Assembly: GCF_036417845.1 (NCBI RefSeq)
Contig: NC_089984.1
Location: 30,229,447 to 30,293,446 of the forward strand
Source: Apteryx mantelli
Lineage: Eukaryota > Chordata > Aves > Apterygiformes > Apterygidae
DNA length: 64,000 nucleotides
Reading direction: 5' to 3'
In this document: positions 35,289 through 46,420 of the stretch, in pieces
Layout of the letters: the number at the start of each line of letters is the position of its first letter
How positions within the stretch are numbered: the stretch's first letter is position 1
Notes under the pieces: model-generated
Told to the model about the DNA's origin: nothing
The model's input: only the letters and a program-made list of their open reading frames with translations
The model's database searches: none
Program-made: the position numbers and the translations under genes

Positions 35289-37417
35289 CGGTAGAGATTT
35301 TGTTAGTAATAACACGAAGGAAAAAAACACAACAAAATATGAAGAGCTGAAACTAACATTCCCTGAAGTGCTCGTGTGGAAGAGAGCATGATTCAGACTA
35401 TATATCTTGTTCTTGGGTTTTCTCCCCTGTCCCTTTTATAATTATGGTCGTCCAGATCATTACTGTCATGGGGAAAAAAAATTGAAAACTGAACTCAGAC
35501 GTACTCAGATTTGATTGATTGAAAACCAAAATCAGTTTTAAATAAGTTGGAAACCAAAATATAATGCCTTTTCTGATAACTTGCCTGTGTGCGTGTGTGT
35601 CATTTTGTGAGCTAAGAACATGATCTGTCCTTGGTTGGTTTCTTCTGGTTTGTTTGTCTTTTGGTTTTTCTGTTTGTTTTAACTGGAGGTATGTAGCACT
35701 GTCCTGGATACAGATGATAGAACGAAATAAGTGGTGTTTATTTCAGTACTTCAGCCACATGTTTGAAGAGAGCACTTCTAACTCGCAAATCTTAACAGGG
35801 CAACTGGAAGGAGAATCTCGCTTCTTTGCCCTTCAGAGCCTTTCCCTCCCGTCAAAGCAGCGGGTCAAGATGTGCTCTTTAGAAACAGAACTTCACTTTG
35901 TATATTAGGATGCCCTTAATGATTTAAGGCTTTGATTTGGATTCAGGAGATGTCATTCCTAGACGTGTTACGTGCGAGTGATGGTAGAATAGCCTGTACG
36001 GCGCTGCTTACTCCAAGAGATGGGCTGGATTTGTGTGTGGTGCGGCCCCACTGCTAAGTGACTGGAAGCAGGGACTGGTCGTTTACTGCTGTTTAAAAAA
36101 AAAAACAAAAAAAACAAAAAAACAAAACTTGTTTCATGTTTTCCACCATGAGAATTATCAGCTGCTGTGTTCACTGATCACTTTTTCTTTTGAGAAGAGA
36201 ATTAAAGATCTTCGGTGCCACCCCGAAAAATTCTGTACGTATTGTCATTCCTTTTTGTTTCTCGCATGACAGAGGAAGCTAAAAAAGGCCAGCGGTCCTT
36301 AGGGAGGAGGGTTTTACTGCTGTAAATCCTGGGGACGGCCTCGCCTCGTGCCAGTGTGAGACCTTCTGCCAACATTGCAGTGATTAAAAGACAAAAACCT
36401 CCCTGTTACCTTCCCTGCCTTTCCAGTTAAGGGCAGAGGAACTTCCCCACTTCCCCCTGGACGTTGAGGTACTACCAGCAGGAAAGTAAGGTGAGTTGAT
36501 GTTTCCAATCATAACATGTCAGGAACGAGCAGTGGTGGGGCTGTTTACTCCTCAAGGTTTTTCAGGTTTTTTAGATACCATAAAGAGACAAAAAAGAGCA
36601 CAAACCACATCTCATTTTTTCGCTATGCTCCTCCTGCTCTCGCGGGGGGAAGCTCATGTGTGCTGAGGAGCCTAGCTCAGCCTTGCAGGCTGGTGGACCT
36701 CCTGGGCCGGGGCCACCTGGCCTGGCAAGGAGGAGTGGGGCAGGGCAAGGGATGGGGCTGATGCCCTCTGCAGCCCCGCTCCATGTCTCCAGGGGGAAAA
36801 ATTCGGGCAGGCCAAAGACTCCAAAAGCTCCAGCTTTGGCTCTTAATTCGCCAAGCGCTGTTGTTCTCTCACTGCAGAACGAGATCCTCGAGCGTGTGCC
36901 CATGTGGAAAGCCGGCATTGCCCAAAGATAGCTCCTCTCTGAACAAAAGCCGTGGGCGTAACGTGCGGGAAGTGCGAGGACGGGCGCAGGTGCAGAGTGT
37001 TTCCATGTGGCCGTCTATAATACTGGGGCACAAAAAAAGCCCGTTTCCCGCTATATATAGCGTGCGAGTGTTTTATAAGAGTCGCGAACAATTTGTTTCA
37101 AAACAGAGCTGCAAACAATACAGTACAATATAATTGATTGCAAATTGGTGTCAATACACTGTTCAGTATTTTTTTGCAGCGTGCTTTAGCTGTTGAGGGC
37201 AGTAATGTTTAAAAAAAAAAAAAAATCCCTTTCCTAGGATGTTGCAGTGCTTCTTGTACAGGTTTGCTGTCGCTACTACTCGGATCGTCTCTGAGGACAG
37301 AGTTTATCAGATCCCCGCAGCAGTGCCGGCTGCGTTGTGGTGCATCGCTGGAGGAGAGGCTGCGTGTGTTAAACGGCCTTTGCCCAGTGCTCACCCACCC
37401 GCAGCATGGAACACGTC

Positions 37418-37421
<4 letters not shown>

Positions 37422-37468
<47 letters not shown>
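37422..37468. repeat. (ATT)n microsatellite
   Basis: About 15 perfect TTA/ATT triplets in a row are followed by T and C runs. Such long perfect triplet arrays are usually polymorphic. Confidence 0.95.
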
Positions 37469-37499
37469 TTCCCCCTTTCGTTTCCTATATGTAGCAGAA

Positions 37500-38800
37500 G
37501 CCTGGCCGGGAGGAGGGAGGCTGCCCCGCAGGGCTGAAGTCTCCGTGTCGGGGGGGTGGTTACAGACGGAGGATTTACTTCTCGGGCACGGCTGGGGGAC
37601 GGGGCCTGGGACGGGGCTGCTGGCGCGTTAGGGAAAACGCTGGCGCTGCCGATATCCCGTGGCCGAACGGCGTGAAGGTCCCCAGCGGCGTCAGGGCTCC
37701 AGCTGTTTGCCGGCCCCCGGGATGCCCGAAAGCCGCTGGGCGTTAAACCTCCCGCCGTGGCATTTTCTCCCCAGCAGCAGCCGAGGCATCGGCCCCAGCC
37801 GGCCGGCTGCAAGGAGCCGCGAGAGGTTGGGACGGAGAAGAAAACTGCAGAGGCCTGGCGCAATCAGCCGCGGGCGCTTGGCGGCTGGGCAGCCCCGGTG
37901 CTCGGGCTGCACCCGGCGTCTCCGCTTCGACCGAGCCCGGCCGTCCCCATCTCGCCCGCTGCCCCGGCCGGCAGCCCCGCGTGCAGCGTGGCGGGTTTGC
38001 AACGTGCCGGTCGCTGCCACGGCCCTGGCAGACAGGGAGCCCAGCCGGAGCGCGAGCTTTGCGCGGAAGCGTCGGCCGGACGTGTTCTCGGGTTTAGAAA
38101 CGGCCGCGGTCCCAAAGCCCCTGTTTCCTTCTCGAGTTGCGCGGTGGCAAAAGAGCCGCTGCCGTTCGGCGCCGGCGGAGGGAACGTGCCGAGTCCTGGC
38201 TGCTGCAAGGGCTGCGTTAAAAAGGCCGGTGCCAAGCGTCTCCACCCCCAGCCTGGGGCCAGGCCATTGCCGGAGCCGGTCGGCTCTCGCACTGCGTGTG
38301 CAACGTGCCGGCTCCGTGCCGGCTCCAGCAGTGAGAAAATCCCTTTCCTTACTCCTCCCCTTCGACCCCTTGGCAGAGCGGCACGGAGGTGCCGGGGACA
38401 CCGGGTCTGACCCTGCTCAGGGACGCCGGGATGCCGCACGGGGCGGCACAGAGCTCCTGGGGACCGCGGGGAGCCTCCTGCTAGCTCTGGAGCCCGTCGC
38501 ATGCGGCGACCTCGAACGGTTTCCCCATCCCACGGGTGCCGGGACTTGCGCAGCCCATGCAGCTTTTTCTTGGATGCTGATTTATTTCAGGACAGGGACG
38601 GATTTGGATGCAGGGTTGGGAGCATGGAGAGGGGAGAAAGCTCCTGCCCGTGCCGGAGCTGGTGCACCTCTGCCGTGGGTCAGTGCCATGCTGAGACCCC
38701 CAGCTGTTCGCCGCCGTGGTGAGCACGGCCAAGCCCCAGGGAGACGAGGGAGGGGGACGGCTCCATCCCAGGGGACCAGGCAAAAACCCCTGCCCTGGGG
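37500..38800. promoter_or_regulatory. Orphan CpG island
   Basis: Dense CpG and GC sequence appears with open frames in several frames on both strands (up to 400 codons forward, 37659-38861). None shows a family motif, and codon content looks composition-driven (Arg/Pro/Ala/Gly). It could be a promoter of an unannotated non-coding RNA, a distal regulatory island, or simply GC-rich DNA. The core GCAACGTGCCGG occurs twice, near 37,998 and 38,300. Confidence 0.4.
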
Positions 38801-38967
38801 GGGCCTCTGCCCCTGTGTCAAGCCGCGATTCAGCAGAACTTTGAACCTGTTTAAAATGTAACTAATGCGGGGTGACTCCTTCTGGGGGCTTCCCATGGCA
38901 AATCGTGCTGTACCTGGGGGTCGCTTTGGTTTTCAATCCCCGCTCTAGAAATCATGAGACTCTTAAG

Positions 38968-38970
<3 letters not shown>

Positions 38971-38998
<28 letters not shown>
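38971..38998. repeat. (AT)n microsatellite
   Basis: Fourteen perfect AT dinucleotides, followed by a T run at about 39,003-39,013. Confidence 0.95.
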
Positions 38999-40740
38999 CT
39001 GTTTTTTTTTTTTAACTCTAAACCAGGCTTGTTACATGATAAAAGTGAAGTTGTGGCCACGGGTCAAGGGTTCAAAATTGAGAGTTAATTAAAAACTCAA
39101 CCTCCCGTTTTAAAGCAAAAACATCCTTTTGTTTGCGGTCTCCACTGACGGTTTGTGACAGTCTGTGTCGGCCGGGCGGTCGTTCTGGATAAGCCCGTGT
39201 GCCCTTAGAGGCGCTCAGCCCTGCGTGCGTTGCGATTCTTCCTGTAGCGCTTCCATAAAATCCTGAACCCCCCCCAAAACAGAGCTGGAGGGGGCAGACA
39301 CGGCTGGCATTGCACTGGGCTGCAAACGGCCCTTCCTTCGTCCTGCCCTCGTCCTTTGCTGCGTCCTGGGCAGGCTGCAGGGACTCACTTGGCATCAGAT
39401 ACCAGCAATGAGGAGGCTGAGCAAGAGCTGTTTGGTGGCAATTCGAGAGAAAATATAAACTATGAAACACGGAGCAGAAAGTTAGCAGTGAGGAGAGACT
39501 GGGTTTTTTTGGTTTTTTTTGTTGTTGTTGTTGGCTTTCCTGCCTGCTAGCAAGAGATAATGTGCAGGGGGGAAATAGGAAGGGGAGGGGAACGCGGAGA
39601 TGTTGTGCTGGGCTGGAGAGGTTTCCTACAGCGCCAGGGTCGGACCATGGGCACCGGTGAGTGGAGGGAGCTGGGTTTTCCCTTTGGGCTCCAGCAGCTC
39701 CAGCTGCTTTTCCTTTGGGTGCTCGGAGCCACAGCTGCGTCGCTATTTAGTTAAATATTAAGAGGTCGAGTAACAGAGAACCAGAAACCTAATTGCACAG
39801 TGCCCCCAACGGCACCACGTTTTACGGCGAGAGCAAACGCGGCCCCTTGCGCTGCAGCGAGGCTGCGCTGCTCCGGGCGGGCAGCCGTGATCCAGCTGGG
39901 CGCTGAGCGGCGGCGGCGGCTCGGGGAGAGAGAGGCCACAGCGGCGCAGGGCGAACGGCAGCAGCCCCTGGAGCTCGGCGCTGAGCCCCAGCGCTTGGCC
40001 CCGCGCTGGGGGGCTGCTGGGCTCAGACCATGGGGCTTGGGGGCCTCCGGGTGCTCCCCCCCCCCGGAGGGGACCATGCAGCCCCCGGCTCTCCGTGCAC
40101 CCAGGACGGAGCGGCCTGGAAGGGCAGTGCCGGGGGGACTCGCTGGCACCCGGGGCGTCTCGCTGTGCCGTGGCTGCCGCCGCTCGTGGCTCACGTTCAT
40201 TCTCCTTGCTCCCAGCTGGGGAAACTGAGGCAGGGGCCACCCGAGTCCCACGCTCGGTCACAACCTCTGAGCAACGCCGGGGGCTTCATCACCCCCCAGG
40301 CTGCCCAAGGGGAGGCTTTTCCCCTCCGTTCTCCCACCGGCTGCACGGAGGCGCCTGTCCCTGTGGCTCAGGGGTGTCACTGGACGGGCCCCCCCACCCC
40401 ACGTCCCCGGGGAGGGCGAGGGGCTGTTCGCGTTAGCAGCCCCCACAGAGGGGCCGGGCAGGGGTGACGTCCTCTCCGCACAGCCCTGCGCTCACAGGAG
40501 GTTTTGGGGCTACCGGATGCCTCGGATACCCTCCCACCTCCCCCCGCCCTCCATCGCCTGCCCAAAAAACAGCCAGAGCCGCTGGGTTGGAAATGGATTT
40601 ATCCAGACAAGCCGCACCCGCGGCGCAGGCAGCACGCGGCTTCTGCGGTCCCACGGTGCCCACCCAGGGCTCCCGGCCGCCCACGCTACGCCCGTCCCGT
40701 CCCGTCCCACCTGCCACCCCGCGTCCGGGGCTCGGCCTGG

Positions 40741-43700
40741 TCACGAGGCCGCCCGCCAGGCCTCCCGCAGCCTGGCCTTCACCCGAAACTTCTGCACCTG
40801 CAGCACCACGCCAAACTTGCCCTCCAGCGAGGGCAGGGGCTGGTCCCGGGGGCACTCCAGCGTGAACCTCTGCAGCACCCACGCCAGGAAAAGGAAGAGC
40901 TCCATCTTGGCCAGCACTTCGCCCAGGCACACGCGGATCCCGGCCCCAAAGGGCAGGTAGCTGGGCGAGGGCGAATGGATGTGCTGGCCCTGCTCGTCCA
41001 GGAAGCGGCCTGCGAGGGAGGAGGCACCGCTGGAGTTAGCAGGGATCTGCTCCCTCCACCTGAGACCTGCCCAAACTCATCTCACATGTCCCTCCCACGA
41101 GCTGCAAGAATGGCCATGCTGGAGCAGTGGCGGCACAAATTCCCCAGCCAGGGGAAAGCGGGGTCCGACCTCCCACCACTGGGCATTTCCCAGGATTAGC
41201 CTGGCTCCTCTCCTGCTGTTTCCCCCTCACAACCCATAACGGGCAGGGAGCACACAACCCACCGGGGTTGAACTCCTCGGGCTTGTCCCACTCCTTCTCG
41301 TCGTGGTGCACGGACCAGAGGTTGATGACGACCCTGGCGCCCTTGGGGATGGAGTATTCCCCGATGCTGCGGGGCAAAGACAGAGCGAGAGGGTCAGTGC
41401 CTCCCACGGCTCTGCCCACATCCTGGGTGCGCCCCGGGCGGTCTCACCTGGTGTCGGCAAGGGACACGTGCGGGATGAGCAGGGGAGACACGGGCCGGAT
41501 GCGCAGCACTTCACTGATAGTGGCCTCCAGGTAGGGCAGCAGTGGGCGGTCGCTGAGGTGGGGGTGGCGTGCCAGGCCGATTTTCTGGTCCATCTCCTCC
41601 TGGATCTTCCTCTGGACCTGAGAGGGGGACAAGGGCAGGGCTTGAGCCTGGAGAAGGGGTTCCCATGTGCATGGGGGCTCCCCATGGCAATGGGGTCCAC
41701 CCAGTACCACCAGCACATCCCAGGTGGCAATCTGGGCAGCTGGGGCACAGGCCCTACCTCAGGGTAGTGGAGCAAGTAGAGCACAGCCCACTTGAGTACA
41801 GTTGTAGTGGTCTCCACGCCAGCCCCGAAGATGTCCCCCACCGTCATGAGCAGGTGGTCATCTGTCAGCAACAGCCCCGGCGCTGAGGGGCTGCCGTTCT
41901 CAGCGCTGAGCCTCACTTGCAGGAGGGCGTCCATGAGGTCCCTCACGGTGTCGTTGCAGAAGGCTTCCTGCCGTGGGCCACGCGTGAGCCGGGCTGTGCA
42001 GGGCACCTGCCCCCACCCCAGGCTCAGCACCCCACGGCTCCCCAGTGTCACCCCCTCCTGGTCCCACCAGCACCTTGTGTTCGGCAAACTTCTGCTGGAG
42101 CAGCTGGTCCCTGACCTTGAGGCATCTCTTCAGCAAGGCCAAGTCCTTGTTGGGGAAGATCTAGGGGAGAAAACCGCTGTCACGCAACGGCCTCCAGCTC
42201 AGCCAGGTGTCCACAGGCCCATGGACAGCTGCTCTGCACCCACCACAGTATCGGCTCTTGCGGGACACCTGTGCCAGGACCCTCCTAACCCGAAGGGCTC
42301 AGGTAGCCCCACCTGCAGGACACATCCCAGCTCCTTGCCCTCTGGGCACCCTTTTAGGTGAGCCCTTCCCTACTCACCTGGAGCCAGGGGAAGATGTCCA
42401 CCAAACTCTCCTTGGCCACTGTGTCCACGATGCCCTGGCTGTACTCCAGCATGGCCTCGAACTCGGGGTCCCCGCGCCGGTATGAGGAGTTGAAGCAGAG
42501 CGAGCAGACCACGTTGGTGACAGCCCGTGTGAGCTCTGGGGCCACATCCAGGGCCATATCCTGTGCAGTGCTGAGCGTCTCACACAGCGATGCAGCCTCC
42601 CGGCAGACTGTGGGGCAGGCAAGGGACGGATGTGGGGGTGGTGAGGCCCAAGGCATCACCAAAGGAGCAAGAGGGGGCAGTTTGGGGCTCCTGGGGCAGC
42701 TCAGGGCCAGTGCTCATAGGTGCTATGAGATCCCATAAGCAAGTTACCCCCGGGATGCTAAAAGGGGCTACAGCTTATTGCGCCCCTCCACCCATACCCG
42801 AAGCTGATAACTCTTCCCTCTTGCCAAACGCTTCCTTGCTTCGGGCTGAAATCTCTCCTGCTGCTCCAGTCCCTCCCCATCCAGCAGCCCAGCTCAGGCC
42901 GGGGCTGGGGCTGCGCTGTTTTGCTCCCCCAGAACAACCTCCTTCCCAAACTATCCAGTTCTCAGAGCACTTTGGAGGGGGCTGGGGATGTCTGGCCTCA
43001 TGCTGACCTCAGGTGATGGTGCTCGTGCTTGTGTCCCTCTGGGAAAGCTCAGTGGGGAGAGCAGCCGGAACCCGGGGCTCCTGGGGTGCCCCTGTGCTCC
43101 CCACCCTGCCGAGCTCAAGCAGCCTGCAGAGAGCACCCTCCGGCTGAGGCTGAGCCCAGCAGGGCTGCGAAGGGGCAGAAGGAAGGAGCGGAGAGGACCA
43201 GAGCCAGGCAAGGTCTTTATGTGAGGCACAACACTCCCTCCTGGCTGCAGCCAGGAACCCAGGAGTCCGGGACGTTGCGTTTCCCAGCTGTTAGGGAATA
43301 GCTCTGCGCATGCCAGGGAGGCAGCGAGCCTCCTCGTGCCTGGCACGCCAGGACACGCACAGGGCATGGACGTGTGGCCAAGCTCATTGCCAGGCTTGGC
43401 CTAGCCCCTGCCTGGCTCCGTGCCTCAGTTTCCCCAGCTGTCAATGAGGGAAGCCAAAGCTCTGGTAACATGCAGGACAAAAATGCGTGCGGAGAGGTGT
43501 CAGTAAAACATGCGGGAGGGGAGAGAGAAACAGAGCCCCCAGCTAGGCAAACTTGGGGGACACCGAGGGTTTTGGGCTGAGTCTCGGGCCATGGGGCAGG
43601 GAGAGGGGGAATGAGCCCCTGGCTGTCACGGGGGTGCCCTGAACCCGCTCACACATCCAAAATTAGTCACCCGTTGGTTCCCGGAGGATCAGGGAGAAAG

Positions 43701-44842
43701 CAAAACTCCAGCTATGGCCACGTGCAGGAGGGAGACACAAGAAGGATGGAGCTCCCGCAAGCCCCTGCATGGGTGGGGGTGTCCCCGGGGGCCACGGCAC
43801 CAACCAGCCCCTGTGCCGATGCCCGGCCCCTCTGTGGAGCCGGCTGCTGCCGGCGGGTCCCGGGGGCCACCGGGCAGGCTGGGGAGGCACTTACTGATCT
43901 TCTCGAGGGCGAGCGAGCCCTCCCCGAACATGGAGAGGGCCGCGTGCACCAGCTTGCGCTGCAGCTTCCACAGGGGGCCGTAGCTGGCGAAGGCGATGTC
44001 CTTGCCCCCCCGTGACAGCAGGTCCGTGGTCACCTGTGCAAGCAAAAGTGCGGCGTCAATACGTCGGATAGGGGTGACACTAGGCGGGGGGGGGGGGATG
44101 GCTCGGTGCTTCAACCCCTGCTGCCCCCCTCCCAGGGACGGCCTGGGGGTAGTGGTTAGTTTGGGAGGCAAAGCCCAGGTGCTTCGGGGAGTGGTGCCGC
44201 AGGATTTGCGGGATCAGTGCTGGGCAGAGCTGGAGTTTGGGGCTCAGGGTGGCTGGCCGTGGCATTTAGGGGTGCAGCGAGGCTGACGCCCTTGCAACCT
44301 GGCGGTACAAAGACCCAGGGACAGCGGTGACCCCATGTCCCCAGTGCGCCGAGACGCAGCCAGGCCTGGGGAGGAACAGGCACCCTTGGGATGGAGGATG
44401 CGCAGGCTGGGCAGGGTCCCCCGTGGCGGGCAGGGAGAGGGGTCGTCTCCCCTCGATCGCCTTGCTCCTGGGAAAGACGGGCAAAGGAGTCCTCTCCCCG
44501 TGACCTTGTCCCAGCTGGGGCACGCGGCCGACTCACGGTGCGGGGCCGTCCGGCGAAGGCCTTGCCCTTCTTCAGCAGCACCTCCTTGGCGTGGCGGTAG
44601 CTGTTGACCACGACGACGTAGTGGGAGCCCATCCAGAGGGCGAAGAGGCTGCCGTAGCGGCCCTGCAGGCGCCAGAGGTGCAGGTGGAGCTGGCGGTGGC
44701 CGGCCAGCTGCAGCAGGCTGCCCAGGAGCGGCAGGGCCGGCAGGCTGCGGGGCCGCTTCAGCCCCGGGGCGGCACGCCGGCGCGCCAGCCTCCGTGCGGA
44801 CAGCAGGGCCAGCGCCAGCAGCAGCGCACCCAGGAGCAGCAT
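40741..44842 (-). CDS. CYP17A1: Steroid 17-alpha-hydroxylase/17,20-lyase, 8 exons
   Basis: Exons in transcript order are 44842-44537, 44033-43895, 42607-42378, 42160-42074, 41967-41758, 41617-41448, 41366-41263 and 41009-40741. All introns are GT/AG, and phases join to 504 codons against 508 in human. This ER P450 converts pregnenolone and progesterone to 17-hydroxy products and cleaves them to C19 androgens. Visible features are an N-terminal anchor (1-15) with an Arg-rich stop (17-23); a Pro-rich hinge; the I-helix [11 protein letters not shown] (298-308) with the oxygen-activating Thr307; ExxR (Glu360, Arg363); and the heme loop [10 protein letters not shown] with Cys443 as thiolate ligand. 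Exon sizes of 87 (exon 4) and 170 (exon 6) fit the mammalian gene as I know it. It is the only reverse-strand gene here and diverges from BORCS7. It looks functional. Confidence 0.97.
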
Positions 44843-44880
44843 GGTGGGGCGGCTGCGCGGGGCCCGGCGCCGGAGGAGCC

Positions 44881-44887
44881 TTTTATA
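44881..44887 (-). promoter_or_regulatory. CYP17A1: CYP17A1 TATA box
   Basis: TATAAAA on the reverse strand begins 45 bases before the CYP17A1 ATG. With the usual 25-31 bases to the start site, the 5'UTR would be only about 15-20 bases. TATA promoters are known for steroidogenic P450 genes. Confidence 0.75.
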
Positions 44888-44911
44888 GCCGCCGCCGCCG
44901 CCGCGTCCCCT

Positions 44912-44917
44912 TGACCT
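44912..44917 (-). promoter_or_regulatory. CYP17A1: AGGTCA half-site upstream of CYP17A1
   Basis: The reverse strand reads GCAGGTCAAGG about 25 bases before the TATA box. AGGTCA is the nuclear-receptor half-site; the full SF-1 (NR5A1) consensus CAAGGTCA is not perfectly met at the two 5' bases. SF-1 is the known activator of CYP17A1 in mammals, so this is a reasonable but unproven site. Confidence 0.45.
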
Positions 44918-45191
44918 GCGGCCGGGGAGGAAACCACCCGCCAGGCCCGCGGCCAGCGCCGGCAGCTGGCGACCCCGCCGAGGGCGGCTGGGGGCTCGGC
45001 GCTGAAAGCCGGGCGCCGCCAGAGGCCACGGGATGCCGGATCCCCGAGCCGCCCTGGGGGCCCACGCCACGGCCCCACGGCGCTCAGCACGGCACATCTG
45101 CGGGGCGCTGCACGGCGTGGGGAGGGGAACGGAGGGACCCATGTTGGGGGCGCGGGGGTGCGAGGCGGCTGAACCCCGACGTCTCCCCTCC

Positions 45192-46120
45192 AGGCAGTTC
45201 TGGGGGGCACTGGGCAGGTCTGGATGCACTGAGCAGGTCTGGGGCAGCGTTGGGGTGCACTGGGCAGGTCTGGGAGCACTGGGCAGGTCTGGGGGGCACT
45301 GGGCCAGTCTGGGGGGCACTGGGCCGGTCTGGCGGCATTGAGAAGCACTGGGCAGGTCTGGGGAGTACTGGGGAGCACTGTGCAGGTCTGGGAGGCACTG
45401 GGCAGGTCTGGGGGAGCACTGGGGTGCACTGGGCAGGCCTGGGAGGCACTGGGCAGGTCTGGGTGCACTGGGCAGGTCTGGGGGAGCACTGGGGAGCACT
45501 GGGCGGGTCTGGTGGCACTGAAGAGCATGGGGCAGGTCTGGGGGCACTGGTCTGGTCTGGGGGGGCACTGGGGAGCACTGGGCGGGTCTGGTGGCACTGA
45601 GGAGCATGGGGCAGGTCTGGGGGCACTGGTCTGGTCTGGGGGGGCACTGGGGAGCACTGGGTGGGTCTGGTGGCACTGAGGAGCATGGGGCAGGTCTGGG
45701 GGCACTGGGCAGGTCTGGGGAGCACTGGTCTGGTCTGGGGGGGCACTGGGGAGCACTGGGTGGGTCTGGTGGCACTGACGAGCATGGGGCAGGTCTGGGG
45801 GCACTGGGCAGGTCTGGGGAGCACTGGTCTGGTCTGGGGGGGCACTGGGGAGCACTGGGTGGGTCTGGTGGCACTGAGGAGCATGGGGCAGGTCTGGGGG
45901 CACTGGGCAGGTCTGGGGAGCACTGGTCTGGTCTGGGGGGGCACTGGGGAGCACTGGGTGGGTCTGGTGGCACTGACGAGCATGGGGCAGGTCTGGGGGC
46001 ACTGGGCAGGTCTGGGGAGCACTGGTCTGGTCTGGGGGGGCACTGGGGAGCACTGGGTGGGTCTGGTGGCACTGAGGAGCATGGGGCAGGTCTGGGGGCA
46101 CTGGGCAGGTCTGGGCAGTG
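45192..46120. repeat. G-rich minisatellite with 79/99-bp higher-order units
   Basis: The basic unit of about 20 bp is CACTGGGCAGGTCTGGGGAG. The left part (45,192-45,520) has irregular basic units. From 45,523 a landmark GAGCATGGGG recurs at 45523, 45602, 45681, 45780, 45879, 45978 and 46077, giving periods 79, 79, 99, 99, 99, 99. The 99-bp units alternate between CTGAGGAGCAT and CTGACGAGCAT, making a 198-bp dimer. Because 99 is a multiple of three, very long open frames occur on both strands; they are artefacts of the repeat. The array fills most of the gap between CYP17A1 and BORCS7. Confidence 0.95.
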
Positions 46121-46199
46121 CCCGATCCCCTGGGGAAGGCAGGGCCGGGGTCTCCCTGCTGGGGTGATGTCTGAGAGCCAGGGCATGGCACCTGCTCCC

Positions 46200-46412
46200 C
46201 TCCTCCTCCTCCCTGGGGGACGGTGCGGGCCAGAAGCCCCGGGCCGGGCCCGTCCCCGGACGAGGCGCAGGCGGCACCTCGGCCCCGGCCCGGCCCGGCC
46301 CACCCTGGCGGCCCGCCCTACCGGGGCGGGGCCCCTGCGCTTTCCGACCACTGTTGAGCCCAGGCGCTCGCCGTAGCTCTACCCCGCAGCGCCGAGGCGG
46401 AGCTCGGCCAAG
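46200..46412 (+). promoter_or_regulatory. BORCS7: BORCS7 CpG-island promoter
   Basis: CpG-dense sequence with GC boxes (GGGGCGGGGCC-like at about 46,323-46,333) lies directly before the BORCS7 start. There is no TATA box. The island continues into intron 1 to about 46.95 kb. The divergent CYP17A1 promoter is separated from it by the minisatellite. Confidence 0.65.
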
Positions 46413-46420
46413 ATGGCGGC
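46410..46420 (+). promoter_or_regulatory. BORCS7: YY1-type motif over the BORCS7 start codon
   Basis: CCAAGATGGCGGC matches the YY1 consensus AANATGGCGGC and contains the BORCS7 ATG. YY1 sites overlapping the start codon in TATA-less housekeeping promoters are an established pattern with a short 5'UTR. Confidence 0.6.

Larger units (their letters stand above)
33775..35310 (+). other. WBP1L: WBP1L 3' untranslated region
   Basis: After the TAA at 33772-33774 the sequence becomes AT-rich. Canonical AATAAA signals lie at 34130-34135 and 35283-35288, and overlapping AATAAA copies lie near 33,811-33,822. The human gene has a long 3'UTR, so the distal signal at 35283 is the likeliest main end; this is inference. 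A reverse-strand CR1 lies between the two sites, and a short GT repeat lies at about 35,186-35,200. Confidence 0.6.
35311..40740. other. Intergenic: WBP1L end to CYP17A1 3' end
   Basis: The two genes point at each other across this stretch. It contains A-rich runs near 36,092-36,128 and 37,211-37,225, an (ATT)n and an (AT)n microsatellite, a CpG-rich block at about 37.5-38.8 kb and GC-rich sequence from about 39.8 kb rightwards. No protein family is recognised in its open frames. A GATAAA on the reverse strand (40603 to 40598) is a weak candidate polyadenylation signal for CYP17A1. Confidence 0.6.

Noticed and set aside
37659-38861. 400-codon forward open frame plus overlapping frames of 236, 217 and 212 codons
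   Set aside because: Long frames open on both strands at once are expected in CpG-rich DNA. No domain, signal peptide or splice structure supports any of them.
45192-46120. Regular repeats read as a CRISPR-like array
   Set aside because: There are no unique spacers between repeats, the units are head-to-tail and internally repetitive, and the host is a vertebrate.
45192-46120. CAGGTCT in each minisatellite unit as a nuclear-receptor half-site array
   Set aside because: The last base differs from AGGTCA in every unit, so the hexamer does not fit the consensus.
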